From NCBI GenBank assembly GCA_035633115.1, contig DASQFN010000047.1:476167-540166 (forward strand): 64,000 bases of DNA. Direction: 5' to 3'. Position 1 is the stretch's first letter. Every line of letters begins with the position of its first letter. Made by a program: the position numbers and the translations under genes. The notes below the pieces were generated by a model. That model did not search any database and was not told the DNA's origin. It saw nothing but the letters and a program-made list of their open reading frames with translations. The stretch comes from Gemmatimonadaceae bacterium (GTDB lineage: Bacteria > Gemmatimonadota > Gemmatimonadetes > Gemmatimonadales > Gemmatimonadaceae). Shown one piece after another: positions 30,265-39,206 of the stretch.

Positions 30265-30746
30265 TCGAGACCCCGCAGACGGTCACGCAAGTCTGCCGCA
30301 AGCTCGAATTGCTCCGACTGGATCGCGCGGTGAAGCCGGTCGCGAAGCTCGTTCACCGTCCCGGCGTCGGGAATCTCGGTGCTGGACGGCGGCTCGTAAC
30401 GCCTGCCGATGTGGCGCGAGCTTCCGTGAACCCTTCTCAGCAGGTCGCGCATGCTCTTCTCGAACGCCTCGTAGCAGTGAGCACAGCCCAGGCGCCCAGT
30501 CGTACGAAAATCACGGAATGTCGACGAGCAGAACGTGCAGCGCGCGGCATCGCCCTGCGCCGCCTGCATCTGCTGATGCACGCTTTGAAGGAAATTGGTG
30601 ACGTCAGGCTTCGCCGTCGCAAGCGTGGTCTCGACGCCGCGCTCGGCGGCGCACCGCTCGCAGAGGTGGAGCAGGCGAACGCCCGTCCCCTCTATTTCGG
30701 TGAGCTGAACTACCGCATCCGCTTCCTTGCACACATCGCAAACCAC
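30261..30746 (-). CDS. mcsA: McsA, zinc-binding activator of McsB
   Basis: A 161-residue adaptor with CxxC pairs at residues 3/6, 29/32, 69/72 and 87/90, expected to bind zinc, and a C-terminal UVR motif (about 130-160, QSEQFELAADLRDRLRGL). This is the layout of Bacillus McsA, which activates McsB. The start is GTG at 30746, with AGGAAGG at a suitable distance. It is the first gene of mcsA-mcsB-clpC. No ctsR lies next to it, unlike in Firmicutes. Confidence 0.9.
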   Translation of the reverse strand: MVCDVCKEADAVVQLTEIEGTGVRLLHLCERCAAERGVETTLATAKPDVTNFLQSVHQQMQAAQGDAARCTFCSSTFRDFRTTGRLGCAHCYEAFEKSMRDLLRRVHGSSRHIGRRYEPPSSTEIPDAGTVNELRDRLHRAIQSEQFELAADLRDRLRGLE

Positions 30747-30809
30747 TGGTCTACCTTCCTTCGCCGCATTCTTCCGGCGCCTGCAATTCTCCGGCTCCTG
30801 CCTGCGTCA

Positions 30810-31511
30810 TCATACGACGACGCCACCGAGCACGGTTTCAGCGAGCTTGCCCCCCTCGAGCAGCAGAACACGGCCGGCGCGCGCGGCAAGCCCCCTGTTA
30901 TGAGTCACGACGATCATACCGATCTCGAGGTCATTTACGACCTCCACCAATAGCTCGTGCAGCATCTCCGCATTCGCAAGATCGAGATTTCCGGACGGCT
31001 CATCGGCGAGGATAACCTTGGGATCCATCGCCAGCGCCCGGGCAACAGCGGTGCGCTGCTGTTCGCCCCCTGAAAGCTCGCCCGGCCGGTGGTGCATTCG
31101 CGCCGAGAGCCCCACCCGCGCCAGAAGCTCCGCCGCGCGACTCCGCGCTGTATCGTAATCGCGATCGGCGATTCGCAACGGCATCATCACGTTTTCCAGA
31201 GCAGAAAACTCGCGAAGCAGATGATGGAATTGAAACACGAAGCCAACCGATCGGTTTCTGAGGGCGGCGAGCTGCTCCTCATCGAGTCCGTTGATCGGTT
31301 CACCCCCGACGACGACATATCCGCGCGTCGGCTTGTCCAGAGCGCCGAGTACGTGCAGCAGCGTGCTCTTGCCTGCGCCGCTCGCTCCAACGACGGCGAC
31401 CATTTCGCGCCGGGCGAGACTCAGGTCGACGCCCTTCAGAACGTTGATCGTTCCCCCGTCGCCGCCGACGTACGTCTTGTGGAGGTCGTGTGCTTCGAGG
31501 ACGGCCGTCAT
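30810..31511 (-). CDS. lolD: Lipoprotein-releasing ABC transporter ATPase LolD
   Basis: The ATPase that powers extraction of lipoproteins from the inner membrane. The 233-residue protein has Walker A GASGAGKST, the Q-loop FQFHHLL typical of LolD/MacB-type ATPases, the signature LSGGEQQR, Walker B VILADEPSGNLD and the switch His in VTHNRGLA. It overlaps the permease gene upstream by 4 nt. Confidence 0.93.
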   Translation of the reverse strand: MTAVLEAHDLHKTYVGGDGGTINVLKGVDLSLARREMVAVVGASGAGKSTLLHVLGALDKPTRGYVVVGGEPINGLDEEQLAALRNRSVGFVFQFHHLLREFSALENVMMPLRIADRDYDTARSRAAELLARVGLSARMHHRPGELSGGEQQRTAVARALAMDPKVILADEPSGNLDLANAEMLHELLVEVVNDLEIGMIVVTHNRGLAARAGRVLLLEGGKLAETVLGGVVV

Positions 31512-32758
31512 TCGTGTCTGATCGCGTCGATGGGGTACAACCGCGACGCCTGGATAGCGGGGTACAGCGTGGCAACGGCCGACGTGAGAATGCTAGCGAG
31601 CACAATCCACGCGACGTCCACAGGCTGTGTCGCAACAGGCAGGTGATCGATGAAATAGATCTGCGGATCGAGCGGGATGAACTTGTATCGCTCCAGTGCG
31701 TAAGCGCCTCCGAAACCCACAATCAGGCCGAGCGTCGTTCCGACTGCGCCGATGACGACTCCCTGCACCAGGAAGATCCGCCGCACCGACTTGGCCGGCA
31801 GACCCATCGCCTTGAGAATTCCGATCTCACGCGTCTTGTCGGTGACGACCATGATCAATGTGCTGACGATGTTGAAGGCGGCGACTACGACAATGAGCAG
31901 GAGAATGACACCCATGCCCATCTTCTCGAGCTTGAGCGCCTGGAACAGCGAACGATTCTGCTCCATCCAGTCCACAGTACGGTAGGGCCAGCTGAGAGCA
32001 GCGGTGAGACGTTCCGCCACAACCGAGGCAGCCCAACGGTCCGTCGTCTTAACCTCGATCCCCGTCACGCCTTCGCCAAGCGCCGCGAATTCCTGGGCTT
32101 TGTCGAGCGCCACGAACACGTACGAGTTGTCGTACTCGTACATCCCCGTTTCGAAGATCCCGGTTACCTCGAATTGATAGACTCTCGGAACGAAACCGCC
32201 CGTGACCGGATTGGCCTTCACTCCCGCTATCGAGATCAGATTGATCTTGTCGCCAGGCCACGCGTTGTACCGCCCCGCAAGCAATTTGCCGAGGACGACG
32301 CCGCGTCGTTGCCCATCGCTGCTGGCAAAGCGGAAGTCCCCCGACGTCGCGTGCTGCCGGATGGTGGTGACATCGGGGACACCGCGCGCCTGCGGGGGAA
32401 TCCCCACCACGTAGGCGGCGCCCGCGTAGTCGTGCCCGGCGTTCATACCACCTTCGACCAGCACGAACGGAGCGGCGGCAACGACGCCCTGCTGTCGCTT
32501 GACCTTGTCGAGGATCGACGGCCAGTCGGTGATCTTCAGGTCCTCCCCGTAGCTCAACACCCGGATGTCAGGGCTGCCCACGAGAATCTTCTCGCGAAGG
32601 TCGCGCTGCAGGCCATTCATCACGCCGATGATGAGAATGAGTGCGCTCACGCCCACGACAACGCCCGCAATGGCGATGAGGCTGATCAGCGAGAGCAGCT
32701 TGGATCCGCGGCGGCTGCGCAGATATCGCCAGGCGATGGAAAGCTCGAGCCTGGTCAT
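31508..32758 (-). CDS. lolC: Lipoprotein-releasing ABC transporter permease (LolC/LolE family)
   Basis: A 416-residue inner-membrane permease with one N-terminal helix (LISLIAIAGVVVGVSALILI), a large periplasmic domain (about 50-265) and three C-terminal helices, the MacB/FtsX layout of LolC/E. The sequence around AWRYLRSRRGSKLLSLISL is characteristic. Only one permease gene is adjacent, so a homodimeric LolF-like transporter is likely. It overlaps lysS by 4 nt. Confidence 0.92.
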   Translation of the reverse strand: MTRLELSIAWRYLRSRRGSKLLSLISLIAIAGVVVGVSALILIIGVMNGLQRDLREKILVGSPDIRVLSYGEDLKITDWPSILDKVKRQQGVVAAAPFVLVEGGMNAGHDYAGAAYVVGIPPQARGVPDVTTIRQHATSGDFRFASSDGQRRGVVLGKLLAGRYNAWPGDKINLISIAGVKANPVTGGFVPRVYQFEVTGIFETGMYEYDNSYVFVALDKAQEFAALGEGVTGIEVKTTDRWAASVVAERLTAALSWPYRTVDWMEQNRSLFQALKLEKMGMGVILLLIVVVAAFNIVSTLIMVVTDKTREIGILKAMGLPAKSVRRIFLVQGVVIGAVGTTLGLIVGFGGAYALERYKFIPLDPQIYFIDHLPVATQPVDVAWIVLASILTSAVATLYPAIQASRLYPIDAIRHE

Positions 32759-34278
32759 TCAGGCCTCATCGTCGGGAAAAGAATCGCGTCGCGGATGTTA
32801 GGTGTGCCCGTGAGCCACATGAACAGCCGGTCGACGCCGACACCGACGCCACCCATCGGAGGCATTCCGTATTCCATTGCTCGAAGATAATCCTCGTCAA
32901 CGCCCACGGCCTCTTCGTCTCCGGCATCACGGAGCCGCGATTGCGCCTCCAGTCGCGACCGCTGGTCCACGGGATCGTTGAGCTCGCTGAAGGAATTTGC
33001 CAGCTCCCGGCCGTCGGCGAAAAGCTCGAACCGCTCCGTGAGACGCGCATCTCCGCGCTTTGGCTTTGCCAGCGGCGATAGCTCTACCGGATAGTCGAGA
33101 ATGAATGTCGGATCGACGATGGTCGATTCGACGATCGCCTGAAACAGCTCGTCCATCAGCTTGGGACGGCTCAACGTTTCCGGCTTTTCGACGCCTGCTC
33201 GTCGCGCCATCTCGCGAAGCGAAGCATCTTCTGCGGCCAGCACGTCAGTGCCGAGCCCGGCGTTGAGCGCCGGAACCCATTCCAGGCGAGGCAGCGGCTT
33301 GTTGAAGCTGGGAATCGAATTCGCGAGCTGGGGGACCGAGCGCAGCGACGCGATGATCGCTTCGAGCAGCGATTCCACTCGTCCCATCATCGTCGTGTAG
33401 TCCGCGTAGGCCTCATAGAACTCCAGCATCGTGAATTCCGGATTGTGAGTTCTATCTATCCCCTCATTCCGGAAATCGTGCCCGATTTCGTAAACACGCT
33501 CGAAGCCTCCAACGACGAGTCGCTTCAGATAAAGCTCGTCGGCGATCCTCAGGTAGAGCGCCATGTCGAGGGAATTGTGGCGCGTGACGAACGGCCGCGC
33601 CGCGGCACCGCCGTACTGCGGCTGCAGGATCGGCGTCTCTACCTCGAGATATCCGAGCCCGTCGAGGAATGAGCGCATTGTCCCGATCATTCTCGACCGG
33701 GCGGCGAAGTGTGTCCGCACCTCAGGATGCACCGCCAGGTCCGCATAGCGCTGACGATAACGCTGCTCGGGATCACTGAATCCCGAGTGACGAATTATCT
33801 GGCCGTCAATTTCTTCTTCCTTCCCGAAGGGCAGCGGACGCAGGGACTTCGCGAGTATCTCGAAGGACGCGACGCGAACGGTCACCTCACCGGTGCGCGT
33901 TCTGAACAAAGGTCCCGCGACTCCGATGATGTCGCTGAGATCCAGCTGATGCAGCAGCGCATAGCGATCGTCGCCGAGCTCATCGCGTCTGAAATAGAGC
34001 TGAATCCTGCCGCTCGAATCGGCCAGGTGCGCGAAAGCGGTTTTTCCGTGTGCTCGCCACGCGACAATGCGACCGGCGATGCTGACACTCGGCCCATCAG
34101 CAGCTGGCGCAGCGCCGCCAGTCGTCGCACCAGCGCCGGCATCCGGCAGGAGCGCGAGCGCTGCTGCCGTTGTGTGCTCGCGATTGTAGGAATAGGCGAA
34201 TGGCTCGACACCGGCGGCGCGAATCGCTTCGAGCTTCTCCCGCCGCGCCCGCAGGACGAAGTTCAGGTCGTCAGTCAT
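32755..34278 (-). CDS. lysS: Lysyl-tRNA synthetase (class II)
   Basis: Charges tRNA-Lys. The 507-residue protein has an N-terminal OB-fold anticodon domain (SIAGRIVAWRAHGKTAFAHL...) and the class II core: motif 1 around FLDGLGYLEVETPILQP, motif 2 in FRNEGIDRTHNPEFTMLEFYEAY and motif 3 in GMPPMGGVGVGVDRL. An insert rich in Ala/Gly (about 48-65) follows the N-terminal helix. It shares one base with the prfB stop upstream. Confidence 0.96.
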   Translation of the reverse strand: MTDDLNFVLRARREKLEAIRAAGVEPFAYSYNREHTTAAALALLPDAGAGATTGGAAPAADGPSVSIAGRIVAWRAHGKTAFAHLADSSGRIQLYFRRDELGDDRYALLHQLDLSDIIGVAGPLFRTRTGEVTVRVASFEILAKSLRPLPFGKEEEIDGQIIRHSGFSDPEQRYRQRYADLAVHPEVRTHFAARSRMIGTMRSFLDGLGYLEVETPILQPQYGGAAARPFVTRHNSLDMALYLRIADELYLKRLVVGGFERVYEIGHDFRNEGIDRTHNPEFTMLEFYEAYADYTTMMGRVESLLEAIIASLRSVPQLANSIPSFNKPLPRLEWVPALNAGLGTDVLAAEDASLREMARRAGVEKPETLSRPKLMDELFQAIVESTIVDPTFILDYPVELSPLAKPKRGDARLTERFELFADGRELANSFSELNDPVDQRSRLEAQSRLRDAGDEEAVGVDEDYLRAMEYGMPPMGGVGVGVDRLFMWLTGTPNIRDAILFPTMRPE

Positions 34279-35400
34279 TACCGGGCTGCTGCGTCATTCC
34301 CTGTGATCTTGAGGTATGCCGTGATGAACGGATCGATCCCTCCGTCCATCACCTTCTGGACGTCGGGAATCTTCAGCTCGGTTCGGTGGTCATTGACCAT
34401 CGTGTAAGGCTGAAACACGTAGCTCCTGATCTGACTTCCAAAGCTCACGTCGGCCTTCGTTGCATCGACCGCCGCTTTCTCGCGCTCCCGTCGCTCCACC
34501 TCCGCCTGATACAGCTTGTTCTTCAGCATCTTCATCGCCTGCGCCTTGTTCTTGAACTGCGAGCGCTGTTGTTGAGATGCCACAACCGTGTTCGTCGGAA
34601 GATGCGTGATCCGAACAGCCGAGCTCGTCTTGTTTACGTGTTGACCGCCGGCCCCGGATGCACGATAGACGTCGATCTTCAGATCCTCATCCCGGATCTC
34701 GATGTTGATCTCCTCGTTCACCACGGGATAGACGAACACCGACGCGAAGCTCGTGTGCCGGCGTGCGGCCGAATCGAAAGGCGAGATGCGAACGAGCCGG
34801 TGAACGCCCGTCTCCGCTCGCAGGAATCCGTACGCGTACTGACCGCGGATCTCCACCACCGCGCCTTTGATGCCGGCCTCCTCGCCTTCGCTCTCGTCAA
34901 GCAGCTCGAGCTCGAACCCGCGACGCTCAGCCCACCGTGTGTACATCCTGAGGAGCATCGACGCCCAGTCCTGCGCCTCGGTTCCACCGGCGCCGGCGGC
35001 GATCTCGACCTGCGCGGCGCGCCAGTCGTCTTCGCCAGTCATCAGTGTCTTGAGCTCGAACGAATCGATCTCCGAATCGAGAGACTCGATCATGTCGTCG
35101 AGCTCCTTCTCCATTTCGGTGTCAGACGACTCAGTCAGCAGCTCGTGGAGCTCCCGGGCTGTTGTCAGCTGGGTCTCGAGCTTGTCGTAGGGGTCGACCC
35201 ACGCACGCAGCGCCTTCACTTCCTGAAGGGTTCGCTGGGCGTCTTCCTGATTCGACCAGAAGGAAGGATCTGCCATGCGCAGGTCGAGGGAAATCAGCGA
35301 CCCGCGCTTCCCCTCGATGTCAAAGATACCTCCGCACTTCAGCGAGACGCTCGGCGCTGCTCGTCAGCGTTCGGCTTCGCTCTCCGATGGTGTCTGCCAT
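34278..35400 (-). CDS. prfB: Peptide chain release factor 2, with programmed +1 frameshift
   Basis: Recognises UGA and UAA and triggers peptide release. The gene begins at ATG 35400 in one frame, reads 26 codons to CTT followed by in-frame TGA (35320-35322), then shifts +1 to GAC and continues to 34278, giving 373 residues. The second part carries the RF2 SPF-type determinant (here RISPFDSAAR), the GGQ motif in RASGAGGQHVNKT and the C-terminal alpha domain. It lies 12 nt after the zinc-ribbon gene. A single-frame call would wrongly start at 35276. Confidence 0.93.
35319..35334 (-). promoter_or_regulatory. prfB autoregulatory +1 frameshift site
   Basis: Reading on the minus strand, CGGAGG at 35329-35334 acts as an internal Shine-Dalgarno-like element, followed by TAT CTT TGA C with the slippery CTT at 35323-35325 and the TGA at 35320-35322. 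This matches the classical bacterial prfB site. Low RF2 slows termination at the TGA and favours the shift, so RF2 controls its own level. Confidence 0.93.
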
Positions 35401-35412
35401 TGTCGTCGCGTC

Positions 35413-36270
35413 CTAGAAGATTCGCTTTCCGGCGCCGAGCACCTCGTTGAGGGCTTCCTGGAAATGCGTCGTGGTCCGCGCGAAATCGGATCCGACCTGA
35501 GTGACGTACTCCTCGTAACTCTTCTTTATCTCTTCGCGGAAGAGGTCCTTGAGAGTACCACGCTGCAGCCCTTCGGAGTGTTTCGCCGGATAGTAGGCGA
35601 CCATGTCCGAGACGAGGGCGCGCGCCAGCCGCTTGGCCCGAAGGCTTGGATCACGCGCCAGGAAAGGATTGATCGGGCGTCGCTCGCCGGGAGCGGGCGC
35701 TGGTGCGGCAGTCGCGCTTCCGCTCATCGAGGACGCCGCGGCAGCCGGCTGTGACGGTGGTTGCGGCGTAACCGGGGGCGGAGGTGGAGGAGTGAAAGAC
35801 GGAACGGATATCGGCGCGACAGCGGCTGGCGATGACGCCAGAGACGGACTTGTTGCGGACGGCGGCGTGAACGGCCAGACCGGCTGCATCGGAGTCGGTG
35901 AGGACGGCGTGGGCACTGACGGCCATGGCGCGCGCGGCGTTGGGCGAGGCGGGGGAAGCGCCGCGGGGCGCGGTGGCGTGGACGACCGCTGGCGCATTGG
36001 AGCAGCCGGTGTACTCGGCGCGGGCTGATGCATCGACGCGGACCGCGCATACTCAGACGGCGGGCTCTGATATGCCGGCGTCGGGGGTGTCTGGTATGCC
36101 GGCGTCGATGGAACGTGATGAGCCGAGGGTGCGACTGGCTGCCGTTCTGCGGTCATCCCAACCGGGATCACTCCGCCGCACGCCGAGCAGCGCGCGCGGA
36201 CTCCGCCTTGTGGCACCTTCGCCGGGTCCACGCGAAACACGGTCGAGCATTGCGGGCAGCTTACATTCAT
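35413..36270 (-). CDS. Zinc-ribbon protein with Pro-rich linker (MJ0042-type)
   Basis: A 285-residue protein. The N-terminus is an MJ0042-type zinc ribbon with Cys5, Cys8, Cys28 and Cys31. Residues 40-190 are a low-complexity Pro/Ser/Ala linker. The C-terminal 85 residues (after RRPINPFLARDPS) form a helical domain beginning with LRAKRLARALVSDMVAYYP, a segment often seen in delta-proteobacterial proteins of this kind. No membrane helix is visible. It overlaps the GGDEF-like gene upstream by 4 nt and may belong to the same signalling unit; the function is unknown. Confidence 0.8.
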   Translation of the reverse strand: MNVSCPQCSTVFRVDPAKVPQGGVRARCSACGGVIPVGMTAERQPVAPSAHHVPSTPAYQTPPTPAYQSPPSEYARSASMHQPAPSTPAAPMRQRSSTPPRPAALPPPRPTPRAPWPSVPTPSSPTPMQPVWPFTPPSATSPSLASSPAAVAPISVPSFTPPPPPPVTPQPPSQPAAAASSMSGSATAAPAPAPGERRPINPFLARDPSLRAKRLARALVSDMVAYYPAKHSEGLQRGTLKDLFREEIKKSYEEYVTQVGSDFARTTTHFQEALNEVLGAGKRIF

Positions 36271-37304
36271 TCCTCGTCTCCAGCGGCATCGTGAATACTC
36301 GGATGACGCGTGTCGTGAACCGGCGGACGCTCGTCTGTTCGGCGATCGACCGTGAACACCGAGCCAGGCAGCGACTTCGCATACGTCTTCATCTCGGTCG
36401 CCAGCTGGCTGATCTGACGCGCTTCCTTGATCGATCGCCGCGCATTCGTGACCACTCCGATCGACAAAGTCATCAATGGAACGCGATCGAGAACTCCCCG
36501 CCTGTCCTTGCCGAAGAAATATCCGACACGCCGGTCAGTCTCGGAATACTGATATGGTATGAGCTCGTCGAACGTCGATATGATCTCACCGCACACCTCG
36601 GCGACCTCGGTCGGCGGAATAATGAAGATAAAGTCATCGCCGCCGATATGCCCGACAAATCCCGCTTCTCCCGCCGTACCCTTCACGACGTCGTGGAGAA
36701 TCATCGCGAGAATCCGTATTACCCTGTCGCCCTGATTGTAACTGTACCGGTCGTTGAATTCCTTGAAATGATCGAGATCGGCGTAGCACACAGCGAAGAG
36801 GCCCTCGATTGCGAGGAGCCGCTTGATCTCCGCTTCGATCGCGCCCGCGCCAGGCAGACGTGTGGAAGGATGCACCCCGAGATCTCTGTCGGAGCGTGCG
36901 AGAAACGCGTCCATCCGGAGGCGGACTGCGTGGCCCGGAAGATCAGCGGTGATGACCTCGTCCGCCCCCGCTCCGAAAGCAGTGGCGAGGGCGTTCGCGT
37001 CATCCGCGCAGAGAAACACAGCGGGGACGACGCCTGTGTAGGAATCCTTTTTCAAACGTGTGCACGCCTCGAGCGCTTTGGCTGGCGCGAGTCTGCCGTC
37101 GAACAGCACAAACCGGGGCCTGCCGCGCAGCGCCATCGCCATCAGCTCGTCGGCCAGTCCGATGCTCGCGAGCGTCACGCTCTGCTGCGAGAGCCAGCCC
37201 TCGACGTCCGGTGGCAGGTCCCCGCCGTGAGGGCGGTAGAGCACAGCGCGCACTCCCGATGGACTCGAGCTCGTTCTCACCTGGTGACCCGGAGGTCGGC
37301 TCAA
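36267..37304 (-). CDS. Response-regulator-like protein with GGDEF domain (GGDDF)
   Basis: A 345-residue cytoplasmic protein. Residues 18-135 resemble a receiver domain (possible phosphoacceptor Asp69 in VLFDGR). Residues 145-310 form a GGDEF domain with the metal-binding DLDHFKEFND (176-185) and the signature GGDDF (221-225). The fourth position is Asp in place of Glu, so diguanylate cyclase activity is uncertain. The C-terminus is polar. It overlaps the antiporter gene by 4 nt. Confidence 0.85.
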   Translation of the reverse strand: MSRPPGHQVRTSSSPSGVRAVLYRPHGGDLPPDVEGWLSQQSVTLASIGLADELMAMALRGRPRFVLFDGRLAPAKALEACTRLKKDSYTGVVPAVFLCADDANALATAFGAGADEVITADLPGHAVRLRMDAFLARSDRDLGVHPSTRLPGAGAIEAEIKRLLAIEGLFAVCYADLDHFKEFNDRYSYNQGDRVIRILAMILHDVVKGTAGEAGFVGHIGGDDFIFIIPPTEVAEVCGEIISTFDELIPYQYSETDRRVGYFFGKDRRGVLDRVPLMTLSIGVVTNARRSIKEARQISQLATEMKTYAKSLPGSVFTVDRRTDERPPVHDTRHPSIHDAAGDEE

Positions 37305-38353
37305 TAGAAAAAGAAGGCTACGGCAATCGCTGCATACGCGATCAGCAGGAACGTCCCCTCCAGCCAGTTAGACTCGTTGTCCTGCATGACGGATGACGCC
37401 ACACCTACCGCAAGTGCAACGCTCGCCACCTCCAAGGTCGTAAAGGCCAGATCCATCGGTTGGCCGAGAGCGAGACCGAGAAGGACCAGCAGGGGAGCAA
37501 TCAAAAGCGCCACCTGAATGCTCGATCCGGCTGCAATGCCGACGGCGAGGTCCATGCGGCCCTTCATCGCCATGAGAACTGCCGAGCTGTGTTCCGCGGC
37601 GTTGCCGATAATGGGAATCACGATCAGTCCGACGAAGATCTCGGAGAGTCCTAGTGAGCTGACAGCCTCCTCCGTCGACGCCACGAGAAACTCGGAGAGA
37701 ACGCCAATCGTCGCGGCCACTATCACAAGAACCACCAGAGACTTCCGCATCGACCACTCGGGCGGAGTCTCGTGATGCGCAACATCGCCTCCCTCACTGA
37801 AAGCAGCCTTGTGAGTCCACATCGAGTAGATGAGTGAGAGCACATACCCGAGTATCAGCAGCCCCGAGATCCACGTCGACATGCGGACCGTCGCGACGCG
37901 CTCCGGATCCGGATGGACAGCCTGGAAGACTGCCGGCAACACGAGCCCGATGACGGCGACTACCAGCAGCGTGCTGCTCATGCCGGCCAGGCTTCGGTTG
38001 ACCAGCTGCGTCTTGTACTTGAGGCCGCCGGCCAGCTGCGCGGCTCCGAGAACGAGCAGAAGGTTTCCGATGATGGATCCCGTGATCGATGCCTTCACGA
38101 GCTCCACCATCCCGGCGCGCAGCGCAAAGCCCGCAATGACAAGCTCCGCGAAATTGCCGAGAGTTGCATTCAGCAGGCCGCCGACGGTAGAGCCGGTATG
38201 GCCGGCGAGCTGCTCGGTCGCGTTTCCGAGCAAGCCGGAGAGCGGAATAATTGCCGCGCAGCTCAGAAGAAAAATCACGATCGGCGACGCATGGAGGAGC
38301 TCTGCACCGATTGCGAGCGGGACGAAAATCAGCAGCAGGTAGAATCGCTTCAT
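37301..38353 (-). CDS. Calcium/proton antiporter (Cax family)
   Basis: A 350-residue inner-membrane exchanger with about 11 hydrophobic segments and the two duplicated alpha-repeats of the CaCA superfamily, GNATEQLAGHTGS...GNFAELVI and GNAAEHSSAVLMAMKGRMDL, with the conserved acidic residues. I start at ATG 38353 (MKRFYLLLIF); an in-frame GTG at 38479 would add a hydrophilic stretch that overlaps the upstream gene. Calcium is the likely substrate, as inferred from family membership. Confidence 0.9.
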   Translation of the reverse strand: MKRFYLLLIFVPLAIGAELLHASPIVIFLLSCAAIIPLSGLLGNATEQLAGHTGSTVGGLLNATLGNFAELVIAGFALRAGMVELVKASITGSIIGNLLLVLGAAQLAGGLKYKTQLVNRSLAGMSSTLLVVAVIGLVLPAVFQAVHPDPERVATVRMSTWISGLLILGYVLSLIYSMWTHKAAFSEGGDVAHHETPPEWSMRKSLVVLVIVAATIGVLSEFLVASTEEAVSSLGLSEIFVGLIVIPIIGNAAEHSSAVLMAMKGRMDLAVGIAAGSSIQVALLIAPLLVLLGLALGQPMDLAFTTLEVASVALAVGVASSVMQDNESNWLEGTFLLIAYAAIAVAFFFY

Positions 38354-38378
38354 GTAATCGATGAATGGCAGAGGAAGA

Positions 38379-39206
38379 TCAATGAGCGCCCGGTACCAAC
38401 AGTGTGAAGCCCAGCCGTGTACCGCTGCGGCCGTCCCTGCTGAAGCGCATTCGAACCGAGACGTAGGCGTCCACGGCACTCAGGATGTGATTGGCGATTA
38501 TCAATCCCGCGGTCTGCTCGGCGCGCTTGAACGCGGCGTTGCTCGCGCTCACGGAACGCCGATACTGCTGAAATCCTTCGGCCGCGCCGATCCAGGACCA
38601 TTGCAGGTCGGTTGGAACCGCGCGGGTTCTGTAAAAGGCAAGCGCCGACTGAAACTCGGGCGAAGAGGGAGCCGGGGGCGCGTCCGGATCGCGCCAGTAA
38701 GTCTGCCGCGCGAGGAGCCAGATCGAACCGTTATAGGTCGCCGGGTCCGCCTCCGGGTCGAGATCGCCTCCCGGAACTCGGTCGTAGGCACCGCTTGCGG
38801 CAAACTTCTCCATTCGTTCGTAGTAATCCCAGTCGCCCCCTGGACCGGCGGGATTGAACGCGGCGCGTGCGACACGCGAGAGCTCACGATATCGGTCGCG
38901 GAACCTGTTTCCATCGCTCTCTTGCCTGGAGTACCGAATCCAGCCGAGTGCCTCGACTCCGGCATAAATGAATGCACGGCCACTCTTCAGCAGCGCCTGG
39001 CCCGCACCGGGAATAACCGCTGATGCCAGCGTCGCAGCAGCCAGTGACGGTCCCCGGCGGTCTGGTGCCGGGTCCGGCGATTCGGCAGAAACCGCGAATC
39101 CAGCACGGGCTTGCGCGAGCGATTGACCGCCGGCGCTCAGCGGCAATAGAGCGGCACATGCCACACCAAGAATAGGGACGAATCCGGTCCGAGCCGTTCT
39201 TCGCAT
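38379..39206 (-). CDS. Secreted or membrane hypothetical protein
   Basis: A 275-residue protein with an N-terminal signal sequence (VPILGVACAALLPLSAGGQS), a hydrophobic stretch near 54-75 (LAAATLASAVIPGAGQALLKSGRAFIYAGVEALGW) and a C-terminal hydrophobic segment (GLIIANHILSAVDAYVS). The combination resembles the DUF5683-like envelope proteins of Bacteroidetes and relatives, but I am not certain of the family. Its start directly abuts the stop of the PorV-like gene (TGAATG), so the two are translationally linked and may work together in the outer membrane. Confidence 0.7.
   Translation of the reverse strand: MRRTARTGFVPILGVACAALLPLSAGGQSLAQARAGFAVSAESPDPAPDRRGPSLAAATLASAVIPGAGQALLKSGRAFIYAGVEALGWIRYSRQESDGNRFRDRYRELSRVARAAFNPAGPGGDWDYYERMEKFAASGAYDRVPGGDLDPEADPATYNGSIWLLARQTYWRDPDAPPAPSSPEFQSALAFYRTRAVPTDLQWSWIGAAEGFQQYRRSVSASNAAFKRAEQTAGLIIANHILSAVDAYVSVRMRFSRDGRSGTRLGFTLLVPGAH

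Noticed and set aside
35276..35400. An in-frame TGA suggested prfB might be a broken gene.
   Set aside because: The TGA sits in the canonical CTT TGA C frameshift site after an SD-like CGGAGG, so it is programmed recoding.
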